Shown: positions 42,690 to 51,811, counted from the stretch's first letter. The stretch is DNA of 64,000 nucleotides from Candidatus Gastranaerophilales bacterium (GCA_900770525.1 CAAHDT010000027.1:212961-276960), one strand, 5' to 3'. A program made the numbers and translations. Notes: a model not told the origin generated them from the letters alone.

Positions 42690-42717
42690 TTGAATAATCA
42701 GAAAAAAATGTTATAAT
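42690..42717 (+). promoter_or_regulatory. Promoter with extended -10 before exported VirB10-like protein
   Basis: TTGAAT, 16-bp spacer, TGT-TATAAT (-10 at 42712-42717). ATG 42725 lies seven bases after the -10 box, with no Shine-Dalgarno. Confidence 0.55.
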
Positions 42718-42724
42718 TATATTT

Positions 42725-43324
42725 ATGAAAAGGATTTTTATAGGTTTGGTTTTTGGTCTGATTGTTGCTACTGCAAACATGGTTTGTTTTGCAGATGAAG
42801 TTCAGCCTGTCAAAATTGACATAAGAGATTACCACGGGATAGAAGTTCCCGCCGGTACATTTATCCCTGTTGCGAGCGCTCAGGAAATTTCAACCCAATA
42901 TTGTCAAGACGGCTATAAGGTTAGATTTACATCAACAAATGATTTATACATGCATGATACAGACATAATTCCATTGAACACAGCCTTTTTAGGCTATGTA
43001 GAAGGTGTGCACGATCCGGTTATCGGAACAAATGCATCAATGAAAATTAAAATCACAAAAATGGTACTGCCTGACGGATTTGAAATCCCTATTAACGCAT
43101 ATATATATACTTCAAACAACAATCTTATCGGAGGAGAGATGACATCCCCTGCCGAATGGATAAAAATGCCGCATTACCAAGGCAATATCGGGATAAATAC
43201 AACTTTACAAATTCGTCCGGGGAGAGTAAGAAAGATGGGCGAGCATACAGTTGTCACATCAGGCGAGGACAAACTTATTATTTTGGTAGACCCTGTAACC
43301 ATAACACATACCTTAACAAATTGA
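42725..43324 (+). CDS. Exported protein, VirB10/TrbI-like beta domain
   Basis: 199 residues with a signal peptide (MKRIFIGLVFGLIVATANMV ending near CFA). The body resembles the VirB10/TrbI barrel: EVPAGTFIPVASAQEIST, IIPLNTAFLGYVEGVHDP, ASMKIKITKMVLPDGFEIPI. It shares this layout with the next gene, so the two are divergent paralogues. No other type IV secretion or conjugation gene is present, so a role in transfer is unlikely; an envelope-spanning or outer-membrane partner of the Ton-type genes downstream is more plausible. The start follows a leaderless-type promoter. Confidence 0.68.
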   Translation: MKRIFIGLVFGLIVATANMVCFADEVQPVKIDIRDYHGIEVPAGTFIPVASAQEISTQYCQDGYKVRFTSTNDLYMHDTDIIPLNTAFLGYVEGVHDPVIGTNASMKIKITKMVLPDGFEIPINAYIYTSNNNLIGGEMTSPAEWIKMPHYQGNIGINTTLQIRPGRVRKMGEHTVVTSGEDKLIILVDPVTITHTLTN

Positions 43325-43399
43325 CAAAAAACAAATATTTATTAAAATATTATTGTTGATTTATGTGTTATAAATATTAAATCAGAAAGGGAAGTTTTT

Positions 43400-44146
43400 A
43401 TGAATAAAAAATTCTTGATAATACTAGCAGTAGTTTTATCTGCAACTTGCACTGCATATTCAGCAGAAAATTACAATTACTCAAAAGGTGCTACAACTCC
43501 GACATATGAACCGTCTTATTATAATAACCAACAAGTAAGACCTCAAAACGGCACATTGAAGGGGAGCATTGTAACAGTTCCGGCAGGACAAAGCTTCCAA
43601 ACAGTTGTAACAACACCTTTAAGTTCTGAAACGTTAACACTTGGACAAAATGTAACTGTCGCATTAGGCTCTGATTTTTATTATAACAATAATCTTATAG
43701 CACCGGCAGGGAGTTCTGTAACCGGAAGCGTCTTGCAAGTATCTAAAGCAAAACGCGGAAGTATGAACGGAAAATTGCTCATAAGATTTACTCAAATCGT
43801 AACACCTTACGGAATTCAAATTCCAATATCCGCCGTTATTAAAACTACCGATAATACCGGAGTGCTTGTTGGTGGAACTAAGATGGATGTTACCAAAGAA
43901 TATACAAAAGATTTAGCGGCAGGATCTGCGGTTGGAGCAATTTCCGGAGTTGTATTCGGTGCTCTTGCAGGTGGTAATGTCGGAAGAGGGGCAGCTCTTG
44001 GAACAGCGGTCGGCGCAGGTGGCGGACTTGTAAAATCTGTAGTAGATAAGGGGGGAGAAGTTGAAATTCCTGTTAATTCAAGAATTGATCTTACCCTTAC
44101 CCAACCGATTACTGTAAATCCGGCAATTTATAATTCCAATTACTAG
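43400..44146 (+). CDS. Exported VirB10/TrbI-like protein with glycine-zipper segment
   Basis: 248 residues with a signal peptide (MNKKFLIILAVVLSATCTAY). The beta domain reads TVPAGQSFQTVVTTPLSSET, GSDFYYNNNLIAPAGSSVTG and FTQIVTPYGIQIPISAVI, as in TrbI/VirB10 C-terminal domains. It is followed by a Gly/Ala zipper (AGSAVGAISGVVFGALAGGN then GRGAALGTAVGAGGGL, about residues 174-214), which could insert in a membrane. RBS GAAAGGGAAG precedes the ATG. It is a paralogue of the preceding gene. It could form an envelope pore or scaffold linked to TonB action; this is inference. Confidence 0.72.
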   Translation: MNKKFLIILAVVLSATCTAYSAENYNYSKGATTPTYEPSYYNNQQVRPQNGTLKGSIVTVPAGQSFQTVVTTPLSSETLTLGQNVTVALGSDFYYNNNLIAPAGSSVTGSVLQVSKAKRGSMNGKLLIRFTQIVTPYGIQIPISAVIKTTDNTGVLVGGTKMDVTKEYTKDLAAGSAVGAISGVVFGALAGGNVGRGAALGTAVGAGGGLVKSVVDKGGEVEIPVNSRIDLTLTQPITVNPAIYNSNY

Positions 44147-44229
44147 AAATTTGGGTAATAAATTTATTTTTGATTTAGAATAAAATTATTACGAAAAATG
44201 ATTAGGGGAAAAGTTGATAAGGAAAAACA

Positions 44230-45426
44230 ATGTCAATTTTAGGTAAATATATAGAAGAAAACAAAGAAGAACAAGAAATAGAGAGCAATAACGGTTTTAC
44301 ATTACCGGCAGTTGTAAGAGAAGACAAAGACAGCATGACTATGGGGCAAGCATTTGCATGGTCTGTAGGCTTACATGTTGCTTTAATTGTCATAGCTTGC
44401 TTATTATCTTTATTATTGATGTATTTAGGGTTGTATATTCCGCTTTCACAACGACCAAAACCGAAAATGAACGATATAGAATTCGTACTTGTGGATAAGG
44501 AAGAAACACCTATAAACAAAAATACACCGTATAGAGCAGATATAAATTCAAGAGCGGGCGGACATCACGATCCTAAACAAAAAGTTTCTATGCCTTCCCC
44601 AAACCCGACACCTGTATCTAAGCCAAGTGCGGCTGTAGCAGGCGGAGGACAAAAAACTCCAAAACAAACACCTAAAAAACCGCAACAACATCAACCTTCG
44701 TTGTTTGAAAAAATTACCAAACCTGTTCAAAAACAGGTACAACAGCCAGCTCCTGCTCCTAAAGCAGCACAACAGGCAAAACCTAATCCGCCAACAGCAA
44801 GACCGTCATTAAAACCACCAATGACACCAAGACCTGTACAAAAGCCATCTTCGGCATTCACCGTACCGGTACCATCTGGCGGAACAAAGAGCGGGCATTA
44901 CGCAACAGGTCCAATTAGCGGTTCAGGCAAAGCGGTGAACGGTGGAGGTTCAGGCAGTTCAACTGCCGGACATGGCAAGTTAGCTCCGGCACCTGCATTA
45001 TCGCCAACAGGCAGAGGGACAGGCTCCGGCACTGGTTCAGGTTCAAAACTCGGACACGGTGGCTCTGGCGGTTACGGTAACCCAGGACCTGGCAACCCTA
45101 ACGGTAGACCTGGAATTGATGCAATCAGAGAACCTGATTTTGGACCTTATATGAGAGAACTCCAGAGAAGAATAAAAATGAACTGGAACCCTCCAAAAGG
45201 AAACGAAAGTAAGAGAGTTGTTCTTTTGTTCAAGATTGCAAAGGACGGAAGGTTACTATCTTGCTCGGTATTCAAATCATCAGGATTACCAAATGCTGAT
45301 AAAGCGGCACTTGATGCGGTAAAATTAACAGCACCGTTCAAACCGTTACCAGCCGAATACAAAGGCTCAAGTATTGATATTCAATTTACGTTTGACTACA
45401 ACGTATTTGGAGCAACAAGTTATTAA
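44230..45426 (+). CDS. tonB: TonB-family energy transducer
   Basis: 398 residues. A cytoplasmic N-terminus (about 40 residues) precedes a transmembrane helix (about 46-72, ALIVIACLLSLLLMYLGLYI). A long Pro/Lys/Gln-rich then Gly/Ser-rich periplasmic linker follows (about 100-300). The C-terminal TonB domain runs IREPDFGPYMRELQRRIKMN, VVLLFKIAKDGRLLSCSVFK and SSGLPNADKAALDAVKL. The cytoplasmic extension before the helix is longer than in classic TonB. It is directly followed by ExbB and two ExbD genes. Confidence 0.88.
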   Translation: MSILGKYIEENKEEQEIESNNGFTLPAVVREDKDSMTMGQAFAWSVGLHVALIVIACLLSLLLMYLGLYIPLSQRPKPKMNDIEFVLVDKEETPINKNTPYRADINSRAGGHHDPKQKVSMPSPNPTPVSKPSAAVAGGGQKTPKQTPKKPQQHQPSLFEKITKPVQKQVQQPAPAPKAAQQAKPNPPTARPSLKPPMTPRPVQKPSSAFTVPVPSGGTKSGHYATGPISGSGKAVNGGGSGSSTAGHGKLAPAPALSPTGRGTGSGTGSGSKLGHGGSGGYGNPGPGNPNGRPGIDAIREPDFGPYMRELQRRIKMNWNPPKGNESKRVVLLFKIAKDGRLLSCSVFKSSGLPNADKAALDAVKLTAPFKPLPAEYKGSSIDIQFTFDYNVFGATSY

Positions 45427-45469
45427 ACAAAATGTATCAGATTAAATAATAAAGTGAGGATTAAACACT

Positions 45470-46108
45470 ATGGAACTATTATGGAACTCAATTAAAATGG
45501 ATTGGCCGGTATTGTTACCGATTTTGGTTTGTGCACTTTTAGTTGTACAAGTTGTAATTCAGAGAATGTCTGTTTACAGCAAAAACAAACGTGATATTAA
45601 CAAATTAATTCCAAGGGTACAAAGAGAGTTGTTAGCCAATAACCTTAACGGCGTTCAAAACATTGCAGTCCAGTGCGGTGGCGTTGTAGGTGAAGTTTTG
45701 GAAGAAGCTGCTCGTATATTTGCAGATCAAAGAGAAAGCTTTTCTCGTTCATTTGATATTTCAGCAACTCTTGCAACAAGAAAATTGGAAAAACATTTAA
45801 CAATTTTAGGTACAATTGGTGGTGTTGCACCATTCTTAGGTTTGTTCGGTACAGTTGTTAGAATTTTGTACACATTCCAAGACTTAGCAACTCAAGGTAA
45901 CCAATCAGCAGCAGTTGCAATGGGTATCGGTTCTGCATTGATTGCTACAGCATTCGGTTTGATTGTTGCGATTATCGCCGTAATATTCTTCAACTCTTTC
46001 CAATCAGTTGTAAAACATTACGAAGATGATTTCCAACTTATCAAATTGTTATTCTTAAGCTTTGCCGATTCAGAAGAAAATGCTGCAAAGTCTGCCACTA
46101 ACGTATAA
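45470..46108 (+). CDS. exbB: MotA/TolQ/ExbB proton channel protein
   Basis: 212 residues with three membrane helices: LLPILVCALLVVQVVIQRM near the N-terminus and the conserved pair GTIGGVAPFLGLFGTVVRIL and AMGIGSALIATAFGLIVAII. The family Thr/Glu positions around the proton path are kept (LGLFGTVVRI, ALIATAFGL). It forms the proton-driven motor with ExbD that energises TonB. RBS GTGAGGA is upstream. It sits between tonB and two exbD genes. Confidence 0.93.
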   Translation: MELLWNSIKMDWPVLLPILVCALLVVQVVIQRMSVYSKNKRDINKLIPRVQRELLANNLNGVQNIAVQCGGVVGEVLEEAARIFADQRESFSRSFDISATLATRKLEKHLTILGTIGGVAPFLGLFGTVVRILYTFQDLATQGNQSAAVAMGIGSALIATAFGLIVAIIAVIFFNSFQSVVKHYEDDFQLIKLLFLSFADSEENAAKSATNV

Positions 46109-46131
46109 ACTCGAAAAGGAATAAAGTAAAA

Positions 46132-46593
46132 ATGGCAATTGGTTCAAACAAAAAAAGTAAACTTTTTACAGAAATAAACATTACACCATTAACGGATATC
46201 TTTCTGGTTCTTTTAATCATAATGATGGTTATTGCACCAACATTTCAATCAATGGATAATTCGATTTCTATTCCGGAAATTAACAGCGGAGTATCAATTG
46301 AACAGAAAAATGCGACTGTATCTATTACAAAAAATGGTTTGATGTACATTAATGGCAAGCAGATTGAGCCTGAAACATTAACGACTGAATTGGAAACTTT
46401 AAAACCAACATTAGAAAAACCTGAAGTCGTAGTTAAGGCTGATGAATCGGTAAAAAGTTCTGAAATTCTTAAAGTTATGGATGCTGCGCAAGATGCAGAA
46501 TTCAAAAAGCTTATTGTAGCCGGTGAACCTTTAAGCAAAAAAGAACAGAAAAATTTGGAAAACAATACCGAAAAAACAAAGAAGGGAGCGTAA
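46132..46593 (+). CDS. exbD: ExbD/TolR biopolymer transport protein, copy 1
   Basis: 153 residues. The N-terminal SKLFTEINITPLTDIFLVLL carries the proton-accepting Asp in the single transmembrane helix. A periplasmic domain with the EVVVKADESVKSSEILKVMD pattern follows, then a charged Lys/Glu tail. It begins 23 bases after exbB. Its first 40 residues are nearly the same as copy 2 next door (ITPLTDIFLVLLIIMMVIAP), so the pair arose by duplication. Two ExbDs with one ExbB imply a mixed or alternative motor. Confidence 0.93.
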   Translation: MAIGSNKKSKLFTEINITPLTDIFLVLLIIMMVIAPTFQSMDNSISIPEINSGVSIEQKNATVSITKNGLMYINGKQIEPETLTTELETLKPTLEKPEVVVKADESVKSSEILKVMDAAQDAEFKKLIVAGEPLSKKEQKNLENNTEKTKKGA

Positions 46594-46596
46594 GTT

Positions 46597-46989
46597 ATGC
46601 CAAATGAAAGAAAAACCTTTAACGAAATTAACATTACGCCACTAACAGATATTTTTCTTGTTCTTTTAATCATCATGATGGTTATTGCACCACTTCTTGA
46701 CCAACAAGGCTTAAATTTAACAGTTCCTGAGAATGTTGCTCAAGAAACTGTAAATAACAAAGAATCCAAAATACTGACGGTAAGCGTTACAGCGGACAAT
46801 AAGTATTATATTTCAGGAGAAGAGGTTCAAGCTGCAGAATTAGAAACCATTCTAAAAACTCAAGCTAAAAATTATCCTGACGGGATGATGATTCAAACAG
46901 ATGGAGATGCAACTCATGGAGCAGTTGTAAAACTTATGGATTCTGCAAGAAACTCAGGTATCACAAGCATTTCAGTAACATCTATGTAA
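46597..46989 (+). CDS. exbD: ExbD/TolR biopolymer transport protein, copy 2
   Basis: 130 residues with FNEINITPLTDIFLVLLIIM at the N-terminus (conserved Asp) and a periplasmic domain containing MMIQTDGDATHGAVVKLMDS. It starts three bases after copy 1. It is shorter by a missing C-terminal tail. A hairpin terminator follows at 47021, ending the tonB-exbB-exbD-exbD operon. Confidence 0.93.
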   Translation: MPNERKTFNEINITPLTDIFLVLLIIMMVIAPLLDQQGLNLTVPENVAQETVNNKESKILTVSVTADNKYYISGEEVQAAELETILKTQAKNYPDGMMIQTDGDATHGAVVKLMDSARNSGITSISVTSM

Positions 46990-47020
46990 AAAACAGAAAA
47001 ACGGTGTTTAATCTAATTTT

Positions 47021-47056
47021 AAAACATATGGTATTTTTCAATATCATATGTTTTTT
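47021..47056 (+). terminator. Terminator of the Ton/Exb operon
   Basis: AAAACATATGGTAT (47021-47034) pairs with ATATCATATGTTTT (47041-47054), a 14-bp stem with one G-T, ending in T. It overlaps the promoter region of the next gene. Confidence 0.75.
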
Positions 47057-47064
47057 GATATAAT
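47056..47064 (+). promoter_or_regulatory. Extended -10 box before the DMT transporter gene
   Basis: TGA-TATAAT ending six bases before ATG 47071. GGAG lies between but only two bases from the ATG, too close to act as a Shine-Dalgarno. Confidence 0.55.
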
Positions 47065-47070
47065 GGAGTT

Positions 47071-47931
47071 ATGATAGGAACAGTTATTGCCACAACGCTT
47101 AGAATAATGTCAAACTCTTTGGCAAATGTTTACCAAAAACAACTTACCGCAAATCAAGTTGGAGCTTTTTTTATAAATTTTGTAATGTATTTTGGGCTGG
47201 CAATTTGTTGTATTCCATTAGTTCTTAAAACTAACTTTTCAGCATTGCCGTATAGCGTATGGACAAACGCTATTTTAGGCGGGTTGTGTGGAGCATTTGG
47301 CAATTCTTATTTAGTCAAAGCACTGGGAAATGGGGAACTTTCAATTCTTGGACCAATAAATGCATACAAATCTGTAGTTGCTATGGTTGTCGGGATAATT
47401 TTGTTACACGAAATACCGTCACTAATCGGTATTTTCGCAACTTTTTTAATTATTTGGGGAAGTTACTTTGTATTTGACACCCAAGAAGAAGGTTTTTCTT
47501 TCGCACTACTAAGAAGAAAAGACATAAGATACAGAATTTACGCACTTATTTTTACGGCAATTGAAGCAGTTTTTGTAAAAAACGTAATTTTGTTAACAGA
47601 TATAAACACATCATTCTTTTTCTGGTGCTTCTTTGGAATGATTTTTACCGGATTGTTAACGTTAAAAAATGGGCAAACAAAAGTTACTCCAAATTTTTCA
47701 ATTATAAAAAAACTTGTATTGATTATCATATTAATGGGAACAATGCAATACAGTACGAACTACGTATTTTCGAAAATAAACGTAAGTTACGGACTTGCAC
47801 TTTTTCAATTGTCTACAATTGTAAGTGTATTTTTAGGGTGGCACTTTTTTAATGAAGGGCAGATTAAAAAGAAGTTGCTTGGTAGCATTATAATGGTTGT
47901 TGGCGCTGTAATGTTAATTTTATGGAAATAG
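47071..47931 (+). CDS. EamA/DMT-superfamily transporter
   Basis: 286 residues and about ten hydrophobic helices in two similar halves, as in drug/metabolite transporters. Typical features are AILGGLCGAFGNSYLVKALG in the first repeat, LGPINAYKSVVAMVVGIILL at the end of it, and YGLALFQLSTIVSVFLGWHF in the second. The substrate is unknown; relatives export amino acids or small metabolites. Leaderless-type promoter; monocistronic. The next gene has its own -10 box. Confidence 0.82.
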   Translation: MIGTVIATTLRIMSNSLANVYQKQLTANQVGAFFINFVMYFGLAICCIPLVLKTNFSALPYSVWTNAILGGLCGAFGNSYLVKALGNGELSILGPINAYKSVVAMVVGIILLHEIPSLIGIFATFLIIWGSYFVFDTQEEGFSFALLRRKDIRYRIYALIFTAIEAVFVKNVILLTDINTSFFFWCFFGMIFTGLLTLKNGQTKVTPNFSIIKKLVLIIILMGTMQYSTNYVFSKINVSYGLALFQLSTIVSVFLGWHFFNEGQIKKKLLGSIIMVVGAVMLILWK

Positions 47932-47952
47932 AATGTTATACTTTTTATTTTG

Positions 47953-47961
47953 TGTTAAAAT
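47953..47961 (+). promoter_or_regulatory. Extended -10 box before the MATE gene
   Basis: TGT-TAAAAT ending nine bases before ATG 47971 with no Shine-Dalgarno. Confidence 0.5.
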
Positions 47962-47970
47962 AGACTCACT

Positions 47971-49296
47971 ATGACACAGACAGCTAAATATTATATTAAA
48001 GAATTATTAAACATTGCCCTCCCTATTATTATGGGCAACCTTGGATTTATCCTCATTGGTGCAGGAGATGTATTCGTTGCAGGAAGACATTCAACAAACA
48101 CTCTTGCTGCAATTAGCATTGCAACTGCCATTTTGAACTGTATATTTACGTTTGGAATAGGTTTAATCTCAAGCGTATCTCCAATACTTTCAAACTACCG
48201 AGGAGAGAGAAAATCCGCAAAGAAATATTTTTACCCGACAATACGCTTTGCACTATTCTTAGCAGTATTTGTAACAATAATAGTTTTAGGAATTTTACCG
48301 GTTATAGATATGCTCCACTTTGATCCGGCAATTACGCCTGCAATCAAAGAATATATGTTTATTACCGCTTTTTCATCTTTTGCAGTTTATATCCACGCAG
48401 CATTAAAAGAATATTTACAAGCTTTTGAAATCGTATTCTTCCCGAATTTAGTAACACTTTTATGCGTATTTTTAAACGTAGTACTGGCTTGGGTACTCGT
48501 ATTCGGTTGTGGACCAATTCCTTCTATCGGAGTTGTAGGACTTGCGATTGCAGCATTTGTCGTTCGATATGTAATGGCAATTGCATTACTTATATATTGT
48601 TATGTATGCATGAACTTCCATAATTATGAAGATAAAGAATATTATAAACAAATGCTTCACATCGGGATGCCGATATCTGTTGCTATTTTAATAGAATTTA
48701 TCGCATTCAATAGTATTGCAGTCATTATGGGAAGAGTTTCCGGAGTATATGCGGCAGCTCAAAATCTTGTATGTACACTAACTACTATTTCGTTTATGGT
48801 ACCGCTTGCAATATCAAATGCAATTGCAGTTAAAGTAGGCTTTGCAAATGGAGCAAATAATTTTGCCGATTTAAAACGTTATGCCCAAATTGGGATATTT
48901 ATGTGTGTAGGTTTTATGAGTTGCAGTGCAATTGTATTTACAAATTGTCCACATTTTCTTGTTGGTATTTTTACCAAAGACCCTGAACTTATTAAGATCG
49001 GAGTTCCAATAATGACTGTTCTTGCAATATTTCAAGTATTTGACGGCTTACAGGTTTCACTTGCCGGAGTCTTTAAAGGAATCAAAAAAACTAAAATTGT
49101 GCTTATTGCTAATTTTATAGGTTATTGGTTATTATGTATTCCAATCGGTTACACATTGGCTTTTCATTATAATATGCACTTAATGGGATTTTGGTACGGT
49201 TTAATTGCTGCCGCAGTTATTCTTTGCACAATCCTAGTAAGTATGCTTTTCAGATATCTTAAGAAGGTAAATAAAGCACAATTAGTTACAGAATAG
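47971..49296 (+). CDS. MATE-family multidrug/toxin efflux transporter
   Basis: 441 residues with twelve predicted helices in two halves. The N-terminal half has PIIMGNLGFILIGAGDVFVA (family position of the GxxDxxxxG motif) and GIGLISSVSPILSNYRGERK. The second half has VCTLTTISFMVPLAISNAIA. It exports drugs or metabolites in exchange for H+ or Na+; coupling ion and substrate cannot be told from sequence. Confidence 0.9.
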   Translation: MTQTAKYYIKELLNIALPIIMGNLGFILIGAGDVFVAGRHSTNTLAAISIATAILNCIFTFGIGLISSVSPILSNYRGERKSAKKYFYPTIRFALFLAVFVTIIVLGILPVIDMLHFDPAITPAIKEYMFITAFSSFAVYIHAALKEYLQAFEIVFFPNLVTLLCVFLNVVLAWVLVFGCGPIPSIGVVGLAIAAFVVRYVMAIALLIYCYVCMNFHNYEDKEYYKQMLHIGMPISVAILIEFIAFNSIAVIMGRVSGVYAAAQNLVCTLTTISFMVPLAISNAIAVKVGFANGANNFADLKRYAQIGIFMCVGFMSCSAIVFTNCPHFLVGIFTKDPELIKIGVPIMTVLAIFQVFDGLQVSLAGVFKGIKKTKIVLIANFIGYWLLCIPIGYTLAFHYNMHLMGFWYGLIAAAVILCTILVSMLFRYLKKVNKAQLVTE

Positions 49297-49354
49297 CTAT
49301 TTTAGCGTTTTTATGTTAAAGTTTAAATAAAGGTTAGAAAACGGAGGAAATTAA

Positions 49355-49822
49355 ATGTATACTGAAGAGAGAACATTCGTAGCAATTAAGCCAGATGGCG
49401 TAAAAAGAGGTTTCATCGGTGAAATTATTGCCAGATTTGAAAAAAGAGGCTATAAAATTATCGGAATGAAAATGTTGCAAGTAACAGAAGAATTGGCAGC
49501 TAAACACTACGCTGAACATGTTGGCAAACCTTTTTACCCAGAATTGGTAAAATATATTACAAGTGGTCCTATTGTTGCAATGGTCTTTCAAGGTTATAAG
49601 GCTGTTCAAGGTATTCGCCACGTATTAGGTGCAACTGATCCTTGCGAAGCTGACGTTGGTTCTATCAGAGCTGATTTTGGACAACTTAAAGCATATAACG
49701 TTGTTCACGGTTCTGACAGCCCAGAAAGTGCCGAAAGAGAAATCAATTTGTACTTTAAGCCGGAAGAACTTTGTCCTGATTATAAAAATATGATGGAATT
49801 AGTTATTGAAAGCGTAAACTAG
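49355..49822 (+). CDS. ndk: Nucleoside diphosphate kinase
   Basis: 155 residues. ERTFVAIKPDGVKRGFIGEI starts the fold; the active-site His is in AYNVVHGSDSPESAEREINL. Length is near the 140-155 norm. It transfers the gamma phosphate between NTPs and NDPs. RBS CGGAGGA lies seven bases upstream. A hairpin at 49829-49850 separates it from tgt. Confidence 0.96.
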   Translation: MYTEERTFVAIKPDGVKRGFIGEIIARFEKRGYKIIGMKMLQVTEELAAKHYAEHVGKPFYPELVKYITSGPIVAMVFQGYKAVQGIRHVLGATDPCEADVGSIRADFGQLKAYNVVHGSDSPESAEREINLYFKPEELCPDYKNMMELVIESVN

Positions 49823-49828
49823 AACTTT

Positions 49829-49850
49829 TTGGCGGGAACAATCCCGCCAA
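49829..49850 (+). terminator. Hairpin after ndk
   Basis: TTGGCGGGA/TCCCGCCAA, a 9-bp stem with a 4-nt loop, followed by TTTAATT. Weak terminator or attenuator between ndk and tgt. Confidence 0.6.
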
Positions 49851-49870
49851 TTTAATTGAGAATTGTAAAA

Positions 49871-50998
49871 ATGGTAAGCGAAAAAGATTATTTTAATTAC
49901 GAACTTGTACATACTTGCAAACAAACAGGCGCAAGAGCCGGAGTATTCACAACACCGCATGGTGTAATTTACACCCCGATATTTATGCCTGTTGGGACAA
50001 ATTCGGCAGTCAAAACACTTGTATCTGATCAAATTATGGACACAGGTGCTCAAATAATGCTCTCAAACTCTTACCATTTATATTTAAGAGCAGGAACAAA
50101 ACGTATCAAGCAATTTGGTGGAATTCACTCTTGGATGAACTGGCACAAACCGGTATTAACAGACTCCGGCGGCTTTCAGGTATTTTCTCTTGCAAATTTA
50201 AGAAAAATTACCGAGGACGGTGTTGAATTCAGAGATCCCAAAGATGGTAAAAAGCACTTTATCTCGCCGGAAGTTTCTATGGAAATTCAGCAAGATATCG
50301 GGGCTGATATTATGATGGCATTTGACGAATGTGCTCCATACCCTTGTGATTATGACACGGCAAAAAAAGCAATGGAGAGAACTCACCGTTGGCTTGAAAG
50401 ATGTTTTAAAGCAAAAACTAATCCGCGACAAGCACTTTTCCCTATAGTTCAAGGTGCGTTTTATGACGATTTGAGAGAAGAAAGTGCTAAAGTAATTTCA
50501 TCATATGATGCAGTTGGCTATGCTATCGGCGGTTTAAGTGTCGGGGAAACCAAAGACATTATGAATCATTTCGTTGAATTTACCGCACCATTACTACCGA
50601 GCAACAAACCAAGATACTTAATGGGGGTTGGCACTCCGGAAGATTTGCTGGATGGAATTAAGCGCGGTATTGATATGTTCGATTGCGTACTTCCAACAAG
50701 AAATGCAAGACATGGTTCATTTTTTACTTGGGATGGTAAAAGGAATATTAAGAATAAAGAATTTGAAGATGACGCATCTCCACTTGTAGAAGGTTGCAAT
50801 TGTTACGCTTGCCGTAACCATTCAAAAGCTTATATCAGACATCTTTTCCGTTGTCAAGAAAGTACGGCTGCAACATTATTATCAATTCACAATATTCAAT
50901 TTTTAGTTGAATTTTCTCAAAAATGTCGCCAAGCAATTCTTGAAGACAGATTTGGAGATTTCTACAGCGAGCATTACAGCAGATTATTTAGAGGTTAA
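49871..50998 (+). CDS. tgt: Queuine tRNA-ribosyltransferase
   Basis: Replaces guanine 34 of GUN anticodons by the preQ1 base. 375 residues. It has the nucleophilic Asp/substrate loop LTDSGGFQVFSLANL, DECAPYPCDYD, GYAIGGLSVGE, DCVLPTRNARHG (second catalytic Asp), and the zinc site CNCYACRNHSKAYIRHLF. The ATG at 49871 is used; a TTG at 49856 would extend it by five residues. It is followed after three bases by tmk. Confidence 0.96.
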   Translation: MVSEKDYFNYELVHTCKQTGARAGVFTTPHGVIYTPIFMPVGTNSAVKTLVSDQIMDTGAQIMLSNSYHLYLRAGTKRIKQFGGIHSWMNWHKPVLTDSGGFQVFSLANLRKITEDGVEFRDPKDGKKHFISPEVSMEIQQDIGADIMMAFDECAPYPCDYDTAKKAMERTHRWLERCFKAKTNPRQALFPIVQGAFYDDLREESAKVISSYDAVGYAIGGLSVGETKDIMNHFVEFTAPLLPSNKPRYLMGVGTPEDLLDGIKRGIDMFDCVLPTRNARHGSFFTWDGKRNIKNKEFEDDASPLVEGCNCYACRNHSKAYIRHLFRCQESTAATLLSIHNIQFLVEFSQKCRQAILEDRFGDFYSEHYSRLFRG

Positions 50999-51001
50999 TT
51001 T

Positions 51002-51619
51002 ATGAAAAAAGGTTATTTTATTACGTTTGAAGGCATTGACGGCTGTGGAAAAACAACCCAAATGGACTTGTTGGCAGATTATTTGCGTGACGAGCTTGAT
51101 ATTGCGGTTGTAGAAACAAGAGAACCCGGAAGTATCGGACTTGGACAAAAAATAAGAGAATTACTTCTAAATTATGATGGAGAAGTTTCATCACAAAGTG
51201 AAATGTTTTTATTTTTAGCAGACAGAGCACAAAATATAAACAACATTGTAAATCCAGCTATTCAATCAAAAAAAATCGTTCTTTGTGACAGACACACAGA
51301 TAGTACTGTAGCATACCAAGGTTATGGACGCGGTTTGGATATAGAAGAAATAAATACCCTAAACTGTATTGCAACAGGTCAAAGAAAACCTGATTTAACT
51401 ATTTTATTTGATATAGATGTTGAAACATCCCTAAAACGTGTCGGGAAAGAACAAGACCGAATTGAATCAGAAGGTGCACAATTTTTAGATACTGTGCGCA
51501 GGGGCTATTTAACACTCGCAAAAATGGAACCTAACCGAGTAAAAGTAATTGATTCAACTCGCTCTATAGAAGAAATTCATAAGGATGTTGTCAAACTTGT
51601 AGATGACTTGCTAGATTAA
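51002..51619 (+). CDS. tmk: Thymidylate kinase (canonical)
   Basis: 205 residues. P-loop ITFEGIDGCGKTTQMDLLAD, the substrate motif VETREPGSIGLG, and VLCDRHTDSTVAYQGYGRGL, all as in standard Tmk. It starts just after the tgt stop (three bases) with AGAGG as RBS. This is the expected essential dTMP kinase and shows that the two tandem paralogues at 25832-27191 are extra. Confidence 0.95.
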   Translation: MKKGYFITFEGIDGCGKTTQMDLLADYLRDELDIAVVETREPGSIGLGQKIRELLLNYDGEVSSQSEMFLFLADRAQNINNIVNPAIQSKKIVLCDRHTDSTVAYQGYGRGLDIEEINTLNCIATGQRKPDLTILFDIDVETSLKRVGKEQDRIESEGAQFLDTVRRGYLTLAKMEPNRVKVIDSTRSIEEIHKDVVKLVDDLLD

Positions 51620-51811
51620 TTCTTTTGTTGGATGACAAATGTTTCTTTCTTCTGAACAATTAAATCACACCCTAAAATATCGCATATTAATTTTAATTTC
51701 TTACAAGTTTTAAATGCTACCTTTTTAACTTACAAGAAAAATTAGATTCTTTTGTCTGTTTACCAAGCCACTCATCAAGTCATATATTATCACCTCTTAA
51801 TTAAGCAATGG

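Noticed and set aside
46245..46676. 143-codon minus-strand ORF across exbD copies
   Set aside because: Antisense to two overlapping-frame conserved genes; hydrophobic product mirrors their codons.
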